The position numbers and the translations under genes are program-made. A stretch of 64,000 nt of DNA, from assembly GCA_029204225.1 (NCBI GenBank), contig CM055096.1, positions 71,582,349 to 71,646,348 of the forward strand, in the 5' to 3' direction. Below the pieces are notes generated by a model. It was not told the origin of the DNA. It saw only the letters and a program-made list of their open reading frames with translations, and made no database searches. This document shows, one piece after another, positions 25,443 through 36,395 of the stretch. Numbering within the stretch: the first letter of the stretch is position 1; each line of letters opens with the position of its first letter. This DNA comes from Diphasiastrum complanatum. Taxonomy: Eukaryota > Streptophyta > Lycopodiopsida > Lycopodiales > Lycopodiaceae.

Positions 25443-27970
25443 ATGGCAATGTTCCATGTTGCACTTCTTATGGAATGCACTCCATATATTAAAAAAAATT
25501 GGAAAGTTGTAGAGAATGTTGCTGCAATACTTAGAAAATTGAGAACGAATAATCATAAGAGTATAGATTTGTGGGTGGAAGGATTAATTTATCCTAGAGA
25601 TCCAACTACCAATTTATGTCGAGATTTGAAGTCTGTAGCTCATCTTCTCAGATTTGTATGCGAAAGAAATAGCAGATTACTTGGATATTGTCAAAGGTTG
25701 CATGATATCGGAATGCATAGCGTATCTTGTCTTCATCAACAATTACAGTTTGCTAATCAACAATTGCAACATGCAAATCACAATTGCTTCATTATGTGCA
25801 ACACACTAGTGCTGAAAACAATGCACTAAAGCATGTTATATCAGAGTCGAATGCTATAGTCACTAGTCTTTGGGGCTCAAACCAAGATATGTTAAAATCC
25901 ATGGAGAACTTACGATCCAATAGTTTAAAATCTGTTGTTGATATGCAAGTTTTCAAAAAGACAATGATGAAAAGGAAAAGAAAGAGAATACTGATGAAGA
26001 ATATTGATGACTTATCTACACATAGCGGCAATCAGAAAAAAATGATTTGAGCATTTAAATATGTTTTCTTATAAACTGTTTATTTGATTTGTATTTGCCA
26101 TTTAAGTTTGATTTGCATTTGATGATATGCATTATCAATTTATTAAACATAATTTGAGTTTTATATGTTTATTGCAGATCATGTTTGGTGGCAAAGAACT
26201 ATTTAACAGATCATTCATGCATTGGAGAATCTTTAATTCATGTTTTACCAAGAAAGTCAACAAAGACAATGATGAAAAATGCTTGGTTTGAAAAAATGAA
26301 AAAAGAAATTGTAGAGACTATTTTGAATAAGGTTCAAACTTACTTGGATGCAAATGTGATACAAGGTGCATGTGATGATTTTGGAAATGCTTATATTACT
26401 ATTTTTAGGATAGTTAAAGAAGCCTTTTTTCAAGTGATGGTGTAGAAAACTTGTCTTCCTCATCCATATCGGGTTAGAATAACAAGAATTTATTATAATG
26501 ACGAAATGTTCAAAGTAGTTGGACAACCACTTCATATAACTGATTTATACAAATCAGAATTTGGTGAGCTCAATTACAACGACTGTAATAATATTTTTCT
26601 TGATATTGAAAATGTTCTAAAATACATTATTTGATTCTATAAACTAGACGAACATCAAGTAAATGGAAAGATCATTATTGTAATGAAATTAGATGAATCC
26701 GAAATCATTGAAGGTCGAAAGTTGGAACAAGTGAGTGTCACTTTGATAAACAAAATTTCTGATACGGTTGATCAAAAGTTTAGTGTTCAATTGATAAATC
26801 ACATATGGTGGTTGGCTGCATTCCAGGTATACTTTTCAATTTTCAATTTTCTTTATAAGTATCGTTATTAATATTGAATACATTGTCTTTTTTTATTAAC
26901 ATGTCATGCATTACTTGCTTTTCTACAGGTCTTGAAAGAGGACCATAAAATAGCTTCATGGATATTTTCACGTACAAATTATGGTGAGATTATAACGAGA
27001 CATTTGGAGGGTGAAAAACTAACAATTGAAAACCATGGAAGTTCTCAAATTCAATGGCACCTTGCAAATGATTTGAAAACATTGAAATGTATATATAATG
27101 TCTCTCATGGGGCATCATCAAAGCATCCATATCTTTATTGCATGAATTCTACAATATGAATTTGGGATCACCAAGCAGAAAATCCAAATATGAAAAGTGT
27201 GCTGCCAATACCATTAAAACATGTTCACATATGCACATTGCATGTTGAGGTTCATATTATCCAAAAACTTATTTATTTGCATATTCTCCTTGCATGGAAT
27301 ACAAAACTGGAGTCTGTGGCTAAAGAAACTCTTAAGAGGTTGGAAGAAGTTCTTTCAAAGGCATGACTACATAAAGGGAATGTCACCGTTGAAGAAAGTG
27401 ATACTCTCCAAAAAATTGGAGGTGCTAAAGCAAGAAGATTCTTACCCAATCACACATGCAAAGAATCCAGTGTCAGATATGGAATTTGGAAAGAAATTGT
27501 TTCAGCCACACGAGTAATGGAAGGAAGTAATCGAATGGAAAAGACACAGGTGTGAAAGAACTTCGACACACTCATAGGTGTTATCGGGAAGGAAAACCTA
27601 TCATCAAAAGATATGAGTACTTTGCAAAATAACTGTTTCACATTTGTAAAATCTGTATGAGATTGTTGGGGAAAGATCACGTTACACATTACATGGTACT
27701 GTTCTATTTCATTATGTGGTACTTATCTCATTCATGATTGTAGTTATTTCTACTGATGTTACTTATTTCAACTCTTGTTTGCAACACATCTTTCTTCGTC
27801 ATGCTACTTATTTTGCAAAGGAATATAGGAGCTTAAGTATCTAGTCATCACAAGGCATGGAAAAATCACATTGGCAAGCAAGAGGAGCATTTCATAGAGC
27901 TACAAATTATGGTGGACACAATTCAAAAAATAGATATTTAGTTCAATTTTTTCAGTAGTTTACAAAATAG
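25443..27970 (+). pseudogene. Transposase-like gene of the H3-Ulp1 element family, copy A
   Basis: Multi-exon gene homologous along its length to the minus-strand copy at 35740-32897. Exon 1 (25443 on) has VDLW/IDLW-x(2)-G-x-(I/L)YP and RLLGYCQRL followed by a Gln-rich probable coiled coil. A frame change near 25790 may be a small intron, since both copies have CTAG just before the new frame. A basic patch KRKRKRILMKN ends this part. Exon 26178-26826 has NAYITIFRIVKEAF and IIVMKLDESEIIEGRKLEQ. After an intron, 26929 on reads WIFSRTNYGEIITRHLEGE, WHLANDLKTLKCIYNVSHGA, SKHPYLYC and HVHICTLHVEVHIIQKL. The D-x-K block followed by CxxC-like residues recalls RNase H-fold transposases, but no named family is assigned. 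Several stops make it dead. Confidence 0.6.
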
Positions 27971-28088
27971 CATAGTTTAGGTATCAAGCTAAAAACTCGT
28001 CAAATGTTACAATCTTTCGTAAGGCATTCAAATTCATAACAAAAGAGAGATCATTGTAATATAACAATAATCTATTACAAATAATTCT

Positions 28089-28715
28089 TTAATTTTCATC
28101 ATCATCCTCTTCAAGATTCAAACAAATGATTTTGTTATAAAAGAATAATCTCCTTTCATATGGATCCAATAATTCTAAGTTTTTTCTTTTGCTCATATCT
28201 ATGTAACCCGAATAAAGGGCCATTGTAGATGATCTTTTTGTAGTGTCAGTGGGAGTATAACTCAATATTTTAATGGCCAGATCTCTTTTCACAAAAGCTA
28301 TTTTATATGTTCTTTTGGAGTAAGTATGGCCTCCTAAACTAACAGATAATGACTTAATGGCCATAATGACAGTGGCAACATATGGATTAAAAGATCCATG
28401 ATGTATACAAATCTCATTATTTTCAAATTTTTTCAAATAATGAGAAAGAGATGCATCCTTTCTCCCAGGTGGTACACCTCGTAGGCCTCCATGTCTCATA
28501 CCAAAGGAATCTAGTTCAATAGCATCTTGGAAAAGAGTCAAGAAAATAAATTTAGAATGAAAGATAACAATACAACCTCAAACTTCAACTTTTGATTGAA
28601 AGAAAACTACACAATATCAAAACCAATATAATATCTACTTACCAGATCTTGATCATTGAACTCAATGATGTTTGTTCTGCTAATGTCATGTCTTCCAATG
28701 GCCTCTACATTGTGT
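28089..28715 (-). pseudogene. Unknown gene of the element family, copy A (partial)
   Basis: Minus strand, convergent with the transposase-like gene. A first exon (28715-28643: VEAIGRHDISRTNIIEFNDQ) ends at a GTAAGT donor. The second runs from about 28526 to 28089 and holds ELDSFGMRHGGLRGVPPGRK, HYLKKFENNEI, VIMAIKSLSVSLGGH and LELLDPYERRL, ending in an acidic EEDDDEN tail. It is homologous to the C-terminal part of the gene at 50529-49139. The upstream end is cut at about 28720 by a copia LTR. I do not recognise the family. The conserved basic (RHGGLRG, PPGRK) and acidic segments might suggest a chromatin or DNA contact, which is speculation. Confidence 0.6.
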
Positions 28716-28720
28716 GAAGA

Positions 28721-29446
28721 ATTGAAAAAGATTATCTATGTTAGATATAGGGGTCTTATGTTTTTTATATCAAGCATCTAGGTGTAGGATGTTGATAGGA
28801 ACAAATTTGGCATAGATGGCAAATTATCCATTTTCACTTGTAATGCCACTATTGAACCAAAATAGAGTAAGAGGCTAAACTCGTGCCAATTAGAGTGTAG
28901 ACAAGTGTAATGTTTTTTTTTGATGAATTCTAAGAGGTCCAATAGGATTTAGAGGTGGAACCATGAGAGGTCCAATAGAATTTGAGGTTTGCTTGAAAAT
29001 GGTCCAATAGAATTTAGAGGTGAATGGATCAATGGTCCAATAGGATTAAGAGGTGGCAAAAGTGTGGTCCAATCATAGTTAAGCATAATGGTAGCTCGTG
29101 GATCTACTAGTATCATTGTACTTCTCTTTTGGATCTAATTGATTTTGAGATTGAGTGGATTTTGAGTGTAATTGGATTTCTAGCTTTCTCTCTCTACCCG
29201 AGACCTCATGATAATTTTCTCTCTCTACCCGAGGAGAGCAGCTTGTTTTTACTTAGAATAATTTTTGAATACTTCCCACACGTGTGAGTAAGAGCTGGAA
29301 GTGATTGAATGCAGGTAGTAGTGTGTTTTTGCCATAGAATCAAAGATACATCTTGAATCTCAATCTAATCTTGATCTTGGTGCATCTACACATCTTAGGA
29401 GATTACAAGTACATTTTGTGGACAGTCCGTACGTGTGAAATTAACA
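28721..29446 (+). repeat. Copia 5' LTR
   Basis: Begins around TGTGTGAAGAATTG and ends GTGTGAAATTAACA, directly followed by the primer-binding site. Contains several GGTCCAATAG-A/G units (28936-29070) and two CTCTCTCTACCCGAG words (near 29190 and 29219), probably promoter/leader sequence. Matches 11775-12055 and, more distantly, 15536-16384. Confidence 0.8.
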
Positions 29447-29459
29447 TGGTATCAGAGCC
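29447..29459 (+). promoter_or_regulatory. Retrotransposon primer-binding site (initiator tRNA-Met)
   Basis: TGGTATCAGAGCC is the usual plant LTR-retrotransposon PBS complementary to the 3' end of initiator tRNA-Met. It starts right after the CA that ends the LTR, and therefore fixes the LTR boundary and plus orientation. Confidence 0.92.
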
Positions 29460-30590
29460 TACCTAAGGTTACCATGCATATGGTCCATTTGAGTGAAAAC
29501 TATTCATCAATCTTGAGCTAGAAATTGTCAAGATCCATTTTCCTAGCTATCTTGTCCAATTTTGGATCAAAAGAGATCAATAGGACATTGATTGGGTCTG
29601 ACCTGGTATTGTACAGAATCAGGTGCTTAGACACGTGTGAGGAGCATCCAATTTCAGTTTGGGAGTTCTCTCTCATGCTTAATCCATTTATCTTGTTTGA
29701 TAGCTTTTCTTGAAGCTATTTTTGTCTAGTTTTTGTTGCAATCAATTTCATTCCATTTGGTTGAGACAATCAAAAGTTATAAGCTTTTGAAGAGGGTTAG
29801 GTAGGGCACCTAGACCTGGGTGGACACATTTGGTTTGGTCAAGAGATTGCTTGTTTGATCCAAAATCATAGTTGAATGCTTACCAATCTCATCTATATGT
29901 GATCTAGGCATTGTTTTGAGATCTTAGCCATTTTGTTTCATGCAATATCATTGTATTTGAGTCAAATTTGGTTTCTTAGTGTATTTCACACGTGCTAGAG
30001 TATTTGATCCCAACTTTGCCCATACTCCATCATTTGATGTGAAATAGATCTTGTTTTAGAGAGATTTGTGTAGCTAGTGAGAATCAATTCACAAATAGTT
30101 GCAAGATCTTTCACAGGAGGAGATGGTACTCCATTATTGGATCCTATTGAGAGTGTGTAGAAACATTTATTGTTCATCATTTGAGTTTTCTTCACTTCAA
30201 ATGTCTTCAATGGATTCATCCTTGTTGGAACCAAGTGAAAGATTGTCCACTTCAAACTATTCAATTTGGAAGATGAGGATGGAGTCTATCTTGATCCTTC
30301 AAGACGTGATGGACATAGTTCTTGGCCTTGAAGAAGAACCACAAGTTCTTCAAGAGGTTCAAAAATACAAAAAGAGAGCTAGGATCGCTCTCCACTACAT
30401 TAAGATGAATGTCTCTAATGAGATATAAAGGGAGATAGGTACTTGTACAACAACCAAAGAAGCTTGGGATTGTCTCAAGACTATCTATGAGGCTAAGAAC
30501 ACCTCTAGGATCCTCACTCTTAAAAATCAAATCTTTCAAAGTAGTCAAAAGAGTGATGAGAGTGCATCTAGTTATGTTTTGGTGGAGTGT
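29460..30590 (+). pseudogene. Copia leader and truncated gag
   Basis: The leader (29460-30198) contains no gene. Gag starts about 30199 (MSSMDSSLLEPSERLSTSNY) and reads LQDVMDIVLGLEEEPQVLQE, LHYIKMNVSNEI. A TAA stop follows at about 30426, then homologous sequence (EAWDCLKTIYEAKNTSRILT) runs to about 30580, where similarity ends abruptly. It is the same family as the gag at 18977-18279. The 3' part has been lost at the junction with the B-copy protease gene. Confidence 0.85.
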
Positions 30591-30599
30591 GGAATTGAA

Positions 30600-31345
30600 A
30601 CTGGAAATGAATTTTCAATAAAACGTTTTATTGTCTCCTACCGGAAATGCATTATCTCTTTTGGGGAGACCTTCGGACAAGAGAATTGCAAAAAACAAAA
30701 ACACAAGCAAATGCTATTAATCAAGAATAAATTATGAATATGTGATTTTGATTTTCAATAAATAGATTGCCTCAATAAGATTCGGAAGGTTATCGTGTTG
30801 TGCAAGCCAATTAAAAAAATGTTTGGCATACCGTATACCAACCACAGCTAACAGAGTCAGTTTGTTGGAAGGACTACAGTTATAAAAATATGTATGAAGG
30901 TTAGAAAAAAAAATTTGTGTAAAAAAAAAGTAGATGGTATATCGGATCAATGCACACATGATTAAATGGAAATCTACAAAAAAAAAAAAAAACAAGCGCG
31001 CGTCAAATCGATATCAAATAAAAAATACCTTTGTATCAAACATTTAAGCTTTGTATAGATTGTTGTACCTGGCACTGGAAAGAGTTCTAGTACTTTCTGG
31101 ATAAGGCTCTTTGCTTGTTTGTGGGTGTGCGTAATAGAGTTCATCTTTATACAAATCAGATTACGCACACCCTCATCATTGAGATATAAAGATACAGCAT
31201 ATAAGCTCTTGTGGCCACTACAATTAGAAATCAATATGTTTTTTAGACTACAAGTAAATACACAATTCATATAAAAAAATCAACTTATTAAAATGTGAAA
31301 AGCATACATTTACTTGTGTATGTATGGGAGCACGAGCGATGGAGT
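30600..31345 (-). pseudogene. Ulp1/C48-like cysteine protease remnant, copy B
   Basis: Minus strand. A short exon (about 31370-31316) ends at a GTAAAT donor. Exon 31217-31029 reads GHKSLYAVSLYLNDEG and LICIKMNSITHTHKQA. Exon from 30873 reads SFQQTDSVSCGWYTVCQTFF and then, after a frame change, NWLAQHDN. Exon borders and phases match copy C (53334-53520 and 53636-53740). His (G-H), Asn (K-M-N-S), Gln (F-Q-Q) and Cys (S-C-G) take the places of the Ulp1 catalytic residues; the usual Trp after His is Lys here. Everything upstream, including any H3 domain, has been lost at the join to a copia fragment at 31371. 30600-30780 is 3' flank without genes. Confidence 0.75.
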
Positions 31346-31370
31346 CCCCTCTCTGATATTTTTTATCATC

Positions 31371-32697
31371 TCATATGCATCCAAAAACTCTAAGGTGATC
31401 AACCTTAGGCTTCTTCAAATATAAGATTTCATATGGTGACTTTCCTCCAAGAGCTATATGTGGGAGCCTATTGCAAAGATAATTTGCACAATTAATGGCT
31501 TCTCCCCAAAAATCTTTGGGCAAAGATGCCTCAATTCTCATAGATTTTGCACATTCACATAGAGATCTATTCTTTCTCTCGACCACTCCATTTTGAGATG
31601 GAGAATAGGCACAAGAGAACACTCTTTTGATGCCTTCAAGCTCACAAAAATCATGAAATTTATTGGATATATATTCACCACCTCCATCACATCTAAGAGT
31701 TTTAATCTTGAATGAGAATTGCTTCTCTACATAAGCTTTGAAAATAAGGAAATAATCAAACACCATAGATTTAGAAGCAAGAAGATATATCCAAGTGAAT
31801 CTTGTGAAATCATCAATGAAAGTAATAAAACAAGTGGCTCCTCCCTTGCTTATAGTTGATGAGAAATGCACATCCAAGTGGATTAACTCCAAATGATGCT
31901 TGCTTTTGATAGAAGATCTTGTAAATGGCTTTTTGTGAGATTTAGCAATAGCACAAGCCTCACAAGGCTTGATCTTCTTGGAGAATGACTTTGGCAAGCC
32001 AATATCTTTGGCCTCTTTGATCATAGAGAGCATGGATTTGTAGTTGGGATGTCCCAACCTCGTATGCCATAATTCCTCCATAGAGAGCTTGTTCACAAGA
32101 GCAACATTACAAGCATTCACATACTTATTTGGATCTAGTTTATAGATGCCTTTAAGGGAATGTTCCCTATGCCTTCAATAGGACATTCAAAGTCATTTGC
32201 AGTGTATATTGATTTCTTGACTCCATCATAAGGTGCAATAGAAGAGAAAGAGTCCTTGGAGCTACACATAGGTGAAGAGGCTCCACTATCAATATACCAT
32301 AGGTCGTCCTTCTTGAAAGGAGTAGATGAGAAACTAGAGACCATAAGAGATCCCTCACCATCACTTGCAATAGTGTCTTCCTTCTCATTGGTAATGTTGG
32401 CTTGCTTGAGTTGATTCTTCTTCTTGAAGCAATTGGTGGCATAATGGCCTTTCTTGCCACAATAAAAGCACTTGATCTTCTTCTTCTTGATCTTGGATGA
32501 TGAAGCATTATAGGAATCATCTTCCTCCTCATCTTTGTCTTTGGATTTGGCTTTGTCCTTGTTTGAGGATTGTTGATGTTGGTTCTTGCTCCTCCCTTTG
32601 TGCTTATGCTTGGCAAAGAGAGCTTTGCCATCATTATGAGTGAGAGAAAGCTTGTCTATCCTCAAGAGCTTGTACTCTTGTCTTGATTCTTCATTGA
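31371..32697 (-). pseudogene. Copia gag-protease-integrase fragment without LTRs
   Basis: Minus strand. Gag C-terminus with intact knuckle CFYCGKKGHYATNC; protease YIDSGASSPMCSSKDSFS, deleted after about 60 residues (NIPLK joins GIYKLDPN at about 32150); then a 249-residue open integrase frame (32120-31371). That frame has the zinc finger (LWHTRLGHPNYKS, CEACAIAKSHKKPF) and core (LIHLDVHFSS, TLRCDGGGEYISNKF, SPSQNGVVERKNRSLCECAK), so all three acidic residues are present. Both ends are abrupt, so it is a transplanted fragment, not a clean insertion. It now separates the B-copy protease and transposase-like genes. Confidence 0.9.
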
Positions 32698-32896
32698 ACT
32701 TGCATGCTGACTCGGAGTCTCCCAGCCACATGGCCCCAAATTACACTATGCTCTACTCACCGTTCCCTACGGGAGACGGTCCTCACAACCTCCTCCTGTT
32801 TCCTCTTCCTCTATGTTGTTTTTCCAGCGATAGCCACCCTCTCCAACTCAATTAAGCATTGTTGTTTGTCAAAATCATCATGTTGTGACACCAAGG
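32698..32896. other. Short GC-richer insert, unassigned
   Basis: About 180 bases (TCTCCCAGCCACATGGCCCC to CAGCACTCTGCAGAAG) are richer in G+C than either neighbour and resemble nothing else in the window. They lie between the copia fragment and the end of the transposase-like gene. No coding assignment. Confidence 0.4.
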
Positions 32897-35740
32897 CTAG
32901 CTACACCCTACCTCAGCACTCTGCAGAAGATTTCCAAAAACATTTTTGGTTAGAAAACAATTGTAAACACCTTGATTCTCCTCTTGCATTTTATAATCCG
33001 TCGATTTTGTATTATAACGGATTTGGATTCTTCTATAAAACCATTGGAAAAGTTGCAGTATATAGCTATTTTTTGTGCTAGTCCCGCCATGTTGTGTACT
33101 TTTATGAAATGCCGCTCTTGCTTGCCAATGAGATTTTTCCATTCCTTGCGATGACCATATGCTAAGACTTCCACTATTTCTTGCAAAGAATGTCGAATGA
33201 TGTTGTAATATGCGCTGCATGTCATAAAAACACAATCTAAATCAATACCAAAAGTATCTAATTTAATTGCACATATTTGTCTATGGTAGTATAAAATCAA
33301 AATCTTACCATATAATGTGTTGTATAATCAACACCCCATGCACTCTGAACTGCATCCACAAATTCATTGGTTGTTTTCTGTATCATTTGAACATCAGTAT
33401 TTGAAAATTTATCTTTTCTCAAGTATTTCACCATGTTGTCTAACTTTTTCCAAACTTCTACTTTGTGTATACGAGTAGAACCTTTTTTTTTCGAAATCTT
33501 GAATTGCTGCAATAATTTCTTTTCAAACCGTGTATTGAACCTTAGATTGTTTGCCAGAATAATTTGATAAAAATCTTCGAGCTTTAGATCCTCCAATGCT
33601 CGGCTTGCATGGAATATTTCATGTTTTACTTGATAACTTGTCATCTTTTTTTATTTTAATGTGGCCTTTATGTAAGCCTGCTTTGGACAACACATCCTCT
33701 AATCTGGAAATAGCTTCCTTTGCAGAGGCCTCTGGCTCGGAATTCCATGAAAACAAGATGTGAAGATATATTATTTTTTCTATAATACGCACCTCCGCAT
33801 GCAATGTACAGATATGAACATTTCGTAGAGGAATCGATAGTACAGGTTTCCAATTAGGATCTTCTCGATCTCTTGATATTCCTGTACTTCTTGTCATGTC
33901 TTTTGCTGTTTTCATGCAGTACAAGCAAGGTGTTTAGAGTTGGCGCCATGAGATATATTGAATATACATTTTAATGTCTTCAGATCTCCTGCTAAATGCC
34001 ATTCAATGTTGAAAGTGCCAATTCCAGGAATATTGAGTGGAACTCCCTCCATGTGATTTTTTATGGTGGCAGGATATGATGTTCTATTAAATACCCATGA
34101 GAGAATGTTAGGGTCTTCTTTTAGCACCTATAAGATAATACAAAAACATGATTAGCCTCATAATATTAACACAAAGAAGATTTTAGATATGAAATCCATA
34201 TTCAAATGACTATCCCTATTTATTATGCGAAGGAACTGCTATACCTGAAATGCTGCCAACCACCAGATATCATTTTTTGATTGAACACTGAAATTGAGGT
34301 CTTCTGAGTCCTCCGAATTTGAAAGTGCTCCATTCATGATTGTGAGACTGACTCTTTCCATTTTTTGTCCTTTTATAATTTCAGACTCATCTAACTTGAG
34401 AACAACTATAAACTTATTATTGACATTCTCATTTGTAATACTGTAAAAATTTATGATGAATGTTAATAACTGATTAATGTCAATAAATAAATTGTTGGAA
34501 TTGTTATATGCTAGACTTTCTCCTTTCGAGCAATACACTTCATTGATATGAGATGGATTACCAACTATTGTCTGCATACCATGGTTTAGCATGTCTTTTT
34601 TTTTTTTAAAGATGAAATGGTCGTGGGATTGGAAATTTTTTAATATTTACCTTTGCAAATGCCTCCTTTATCATCTTAAACATTGTTGCATATGCTTCCC
34701 TACTGATGCTAGAAAAGTCACATGCCCCCTGAAGCAATGTAGTGTCTAATATTTTTCCAACTTTATTCATAATGCTACCAGTAACTGAAGCCTTAATCTT
34801 TTTCATTTTGTTATTATTTAACATTGATTTCATAGATTTAGAAGTCAAGATAGAGCCTAGTAAGTTTCCAATTGAAATCTCATCGGCCAAATGGTCTTCA
34901 CAACCAATGCTGATCTGCATTGCAAACATAATGTTCATGAAAATGTCAGTAGAAATTAGGATACTCATAGTATTCACAACAGTATATAATAAGCAAATCA
35001 ACAGAAAGTTGAAATGAATAAATAACATAATTAGTGACTATGAATAAATCAAAAAGTTCAAGCAATTTTTAGTACCAAATAAGCTATAACTTGAATGCAC
35101 GGATTTGTCTTTTTCTATGACCTCCTCTGGATGATAGATCACATATATCCTTGTTTACCAGTCTTTTTCTCTTGTTGTTTCGGACCTTTCTATTGAGCAC
35201 ATCCATATCTTTAACAAGAGACAAATATGAGATATGCATGGATTGAAATGCAATTTTTATCTTATCATTACTAGTTGTATAATGATGCAAAGAAGATTTG
35301 GATCTCCTCCTTGAGCATCTCATTTTCATCCAAACAAGTTTTTATCTCTGTAGATTTTTCTTCGCACTCCTTTGATATTTTCGTTGATTCCTCTTCCAAA
35401 TAATGTATTTTTTGCATTGAATGTGCATTCCCATAGATCATCAAATTCTCACAGTAACCCAAAAGGCCATTTTTACCATGACACATATAGATTATTAACT
35501 GACTCACCGAATGAAAATCTAGATGTTGAAATGAACATGGATCAATAGGATACAATGTTCCTGATGACCATAAATCTACATGTTTTAGCTTTTCCTCCCT
35601 GTATCGGACCATATCAGAAGTTGACAATTTGGGTTGCTTTGAATTTCTCGTCCTGAGCGAAGAATATTCTGGTGACAGATCCACATGAAGATGATAAAGC
35701 TTTGTCATTAGTATAGTAGTATAGTAACAAACAACACAAT
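32897..35740 (-). pseudogene. Transposase-like gene of the H3-Ulp1 element family, copy B
   Basis: Minus-strand homologue of copy A and longer. Segments in order: 35708-35271 (VDLWSSGTLYPIDPC, NGLLGYCENL, then a Glu/Lys-rich coiled coil); 35329-35084 (basic KVRNNKRKRLVNK, GGHRKRQIRAFK); intron; 34930-34610 (LLQGACDFSSISREAYATMF, KMIKEAFAKV); 34592-34245 (VVLKLDESEIIKGQKMERVS, IWWLAAFQV); intron; 34127-33912 (WVFNRTSYPATIKNHMEG, WHLAGDLKTLKCIFNISHGA); 33900-33297 (NVHICTLHAEVRIIEKIIYL; KFSNTDVQMIQKTTNEFV; VDYTTHYMVRF); intron; 33235-32950 (RHSLQEIVEVLAYGHRKEW, KNLIGKQERHFIKVHNM). Frame changes near 34600 (T13 run) and 33925, where a CxxC (C-L-Y-C) is interrupted, suggest pseudogenisation. The fold and reaction are inferred, not recognised. 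Confidence 0.6.
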
Positions 35741-36395
35741 GACAATAACAAAGCTGGAGATGGCGCTAACGACTCTACTGGAGATAGAGATGGCGTAGGC
35801 TTTCTTCAGAAATGTCACTCCTAATTCAAATTTTTGAGTGTTCCCAACTATTGGGAGGGAATATTCAGCATTTTGACAAATTATATTTTAACTGTGGTTA
35901 AACACCAGTGAAGTTTGATGTGACTAAACTAAGGTGCATTCATTTACATGGAAAGTAGTGCGGGCAGATGTGTAAAGAAGTTAGGAAATGATATTATAAT
36001 TACTTTATAGTTATTTTTCTCTCTCTCCTACATGGCATTTCTTATAGGGCCCTCTTTGGGCCCATATTTTCTCTAATGCTACATAAGATTAGCTTTTAAT
36101 CTAGATCAATTCTAGACGTAAAAACTTAACAAGAACAATCATTAATGAAGGTAAATGTACTTGCTGGTTTCACACGTGTGATACCCTGTCAGAGTACGGA
36201 CTCCAACCTGAAAACAAAGTACACTATGATAGAACCTCAAAACAAATGTAGACAAATAGAGAGAATCACACAAAATTGCTTCCAAAATCAAGATTGATTT
36301 TTCATGTTGATTGTGTCCAAATATGCCTCTATATATACACCTTTTGGAGCTCGAGGTACTGATCATGCATCAGATCTCACGCGTGTGAGGATGCT
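35741..36395. other. Unassigned sequence
   Basis: No gene recognised. CTCTCTCTCCTACATGGC and AGGGCCCTCTTTGGGCCC occur near 36015-36065, and TTTCACACGTGTGA and TCTCACGCGTGTGAGG near 36165-36390 resemble copia LTR/leader words seen elsewhere. The stretch probably includes the flank of copy B and a scrap of copia LTR. Confidence 0.4.

Noticed and set aside
25443-28040. Host single-copy gene interpretation for the transposase-like and unknown genes
   Set aside because: Several decayed copies sit in one window, rearranged among mobile elements, with stops and frameshifts.
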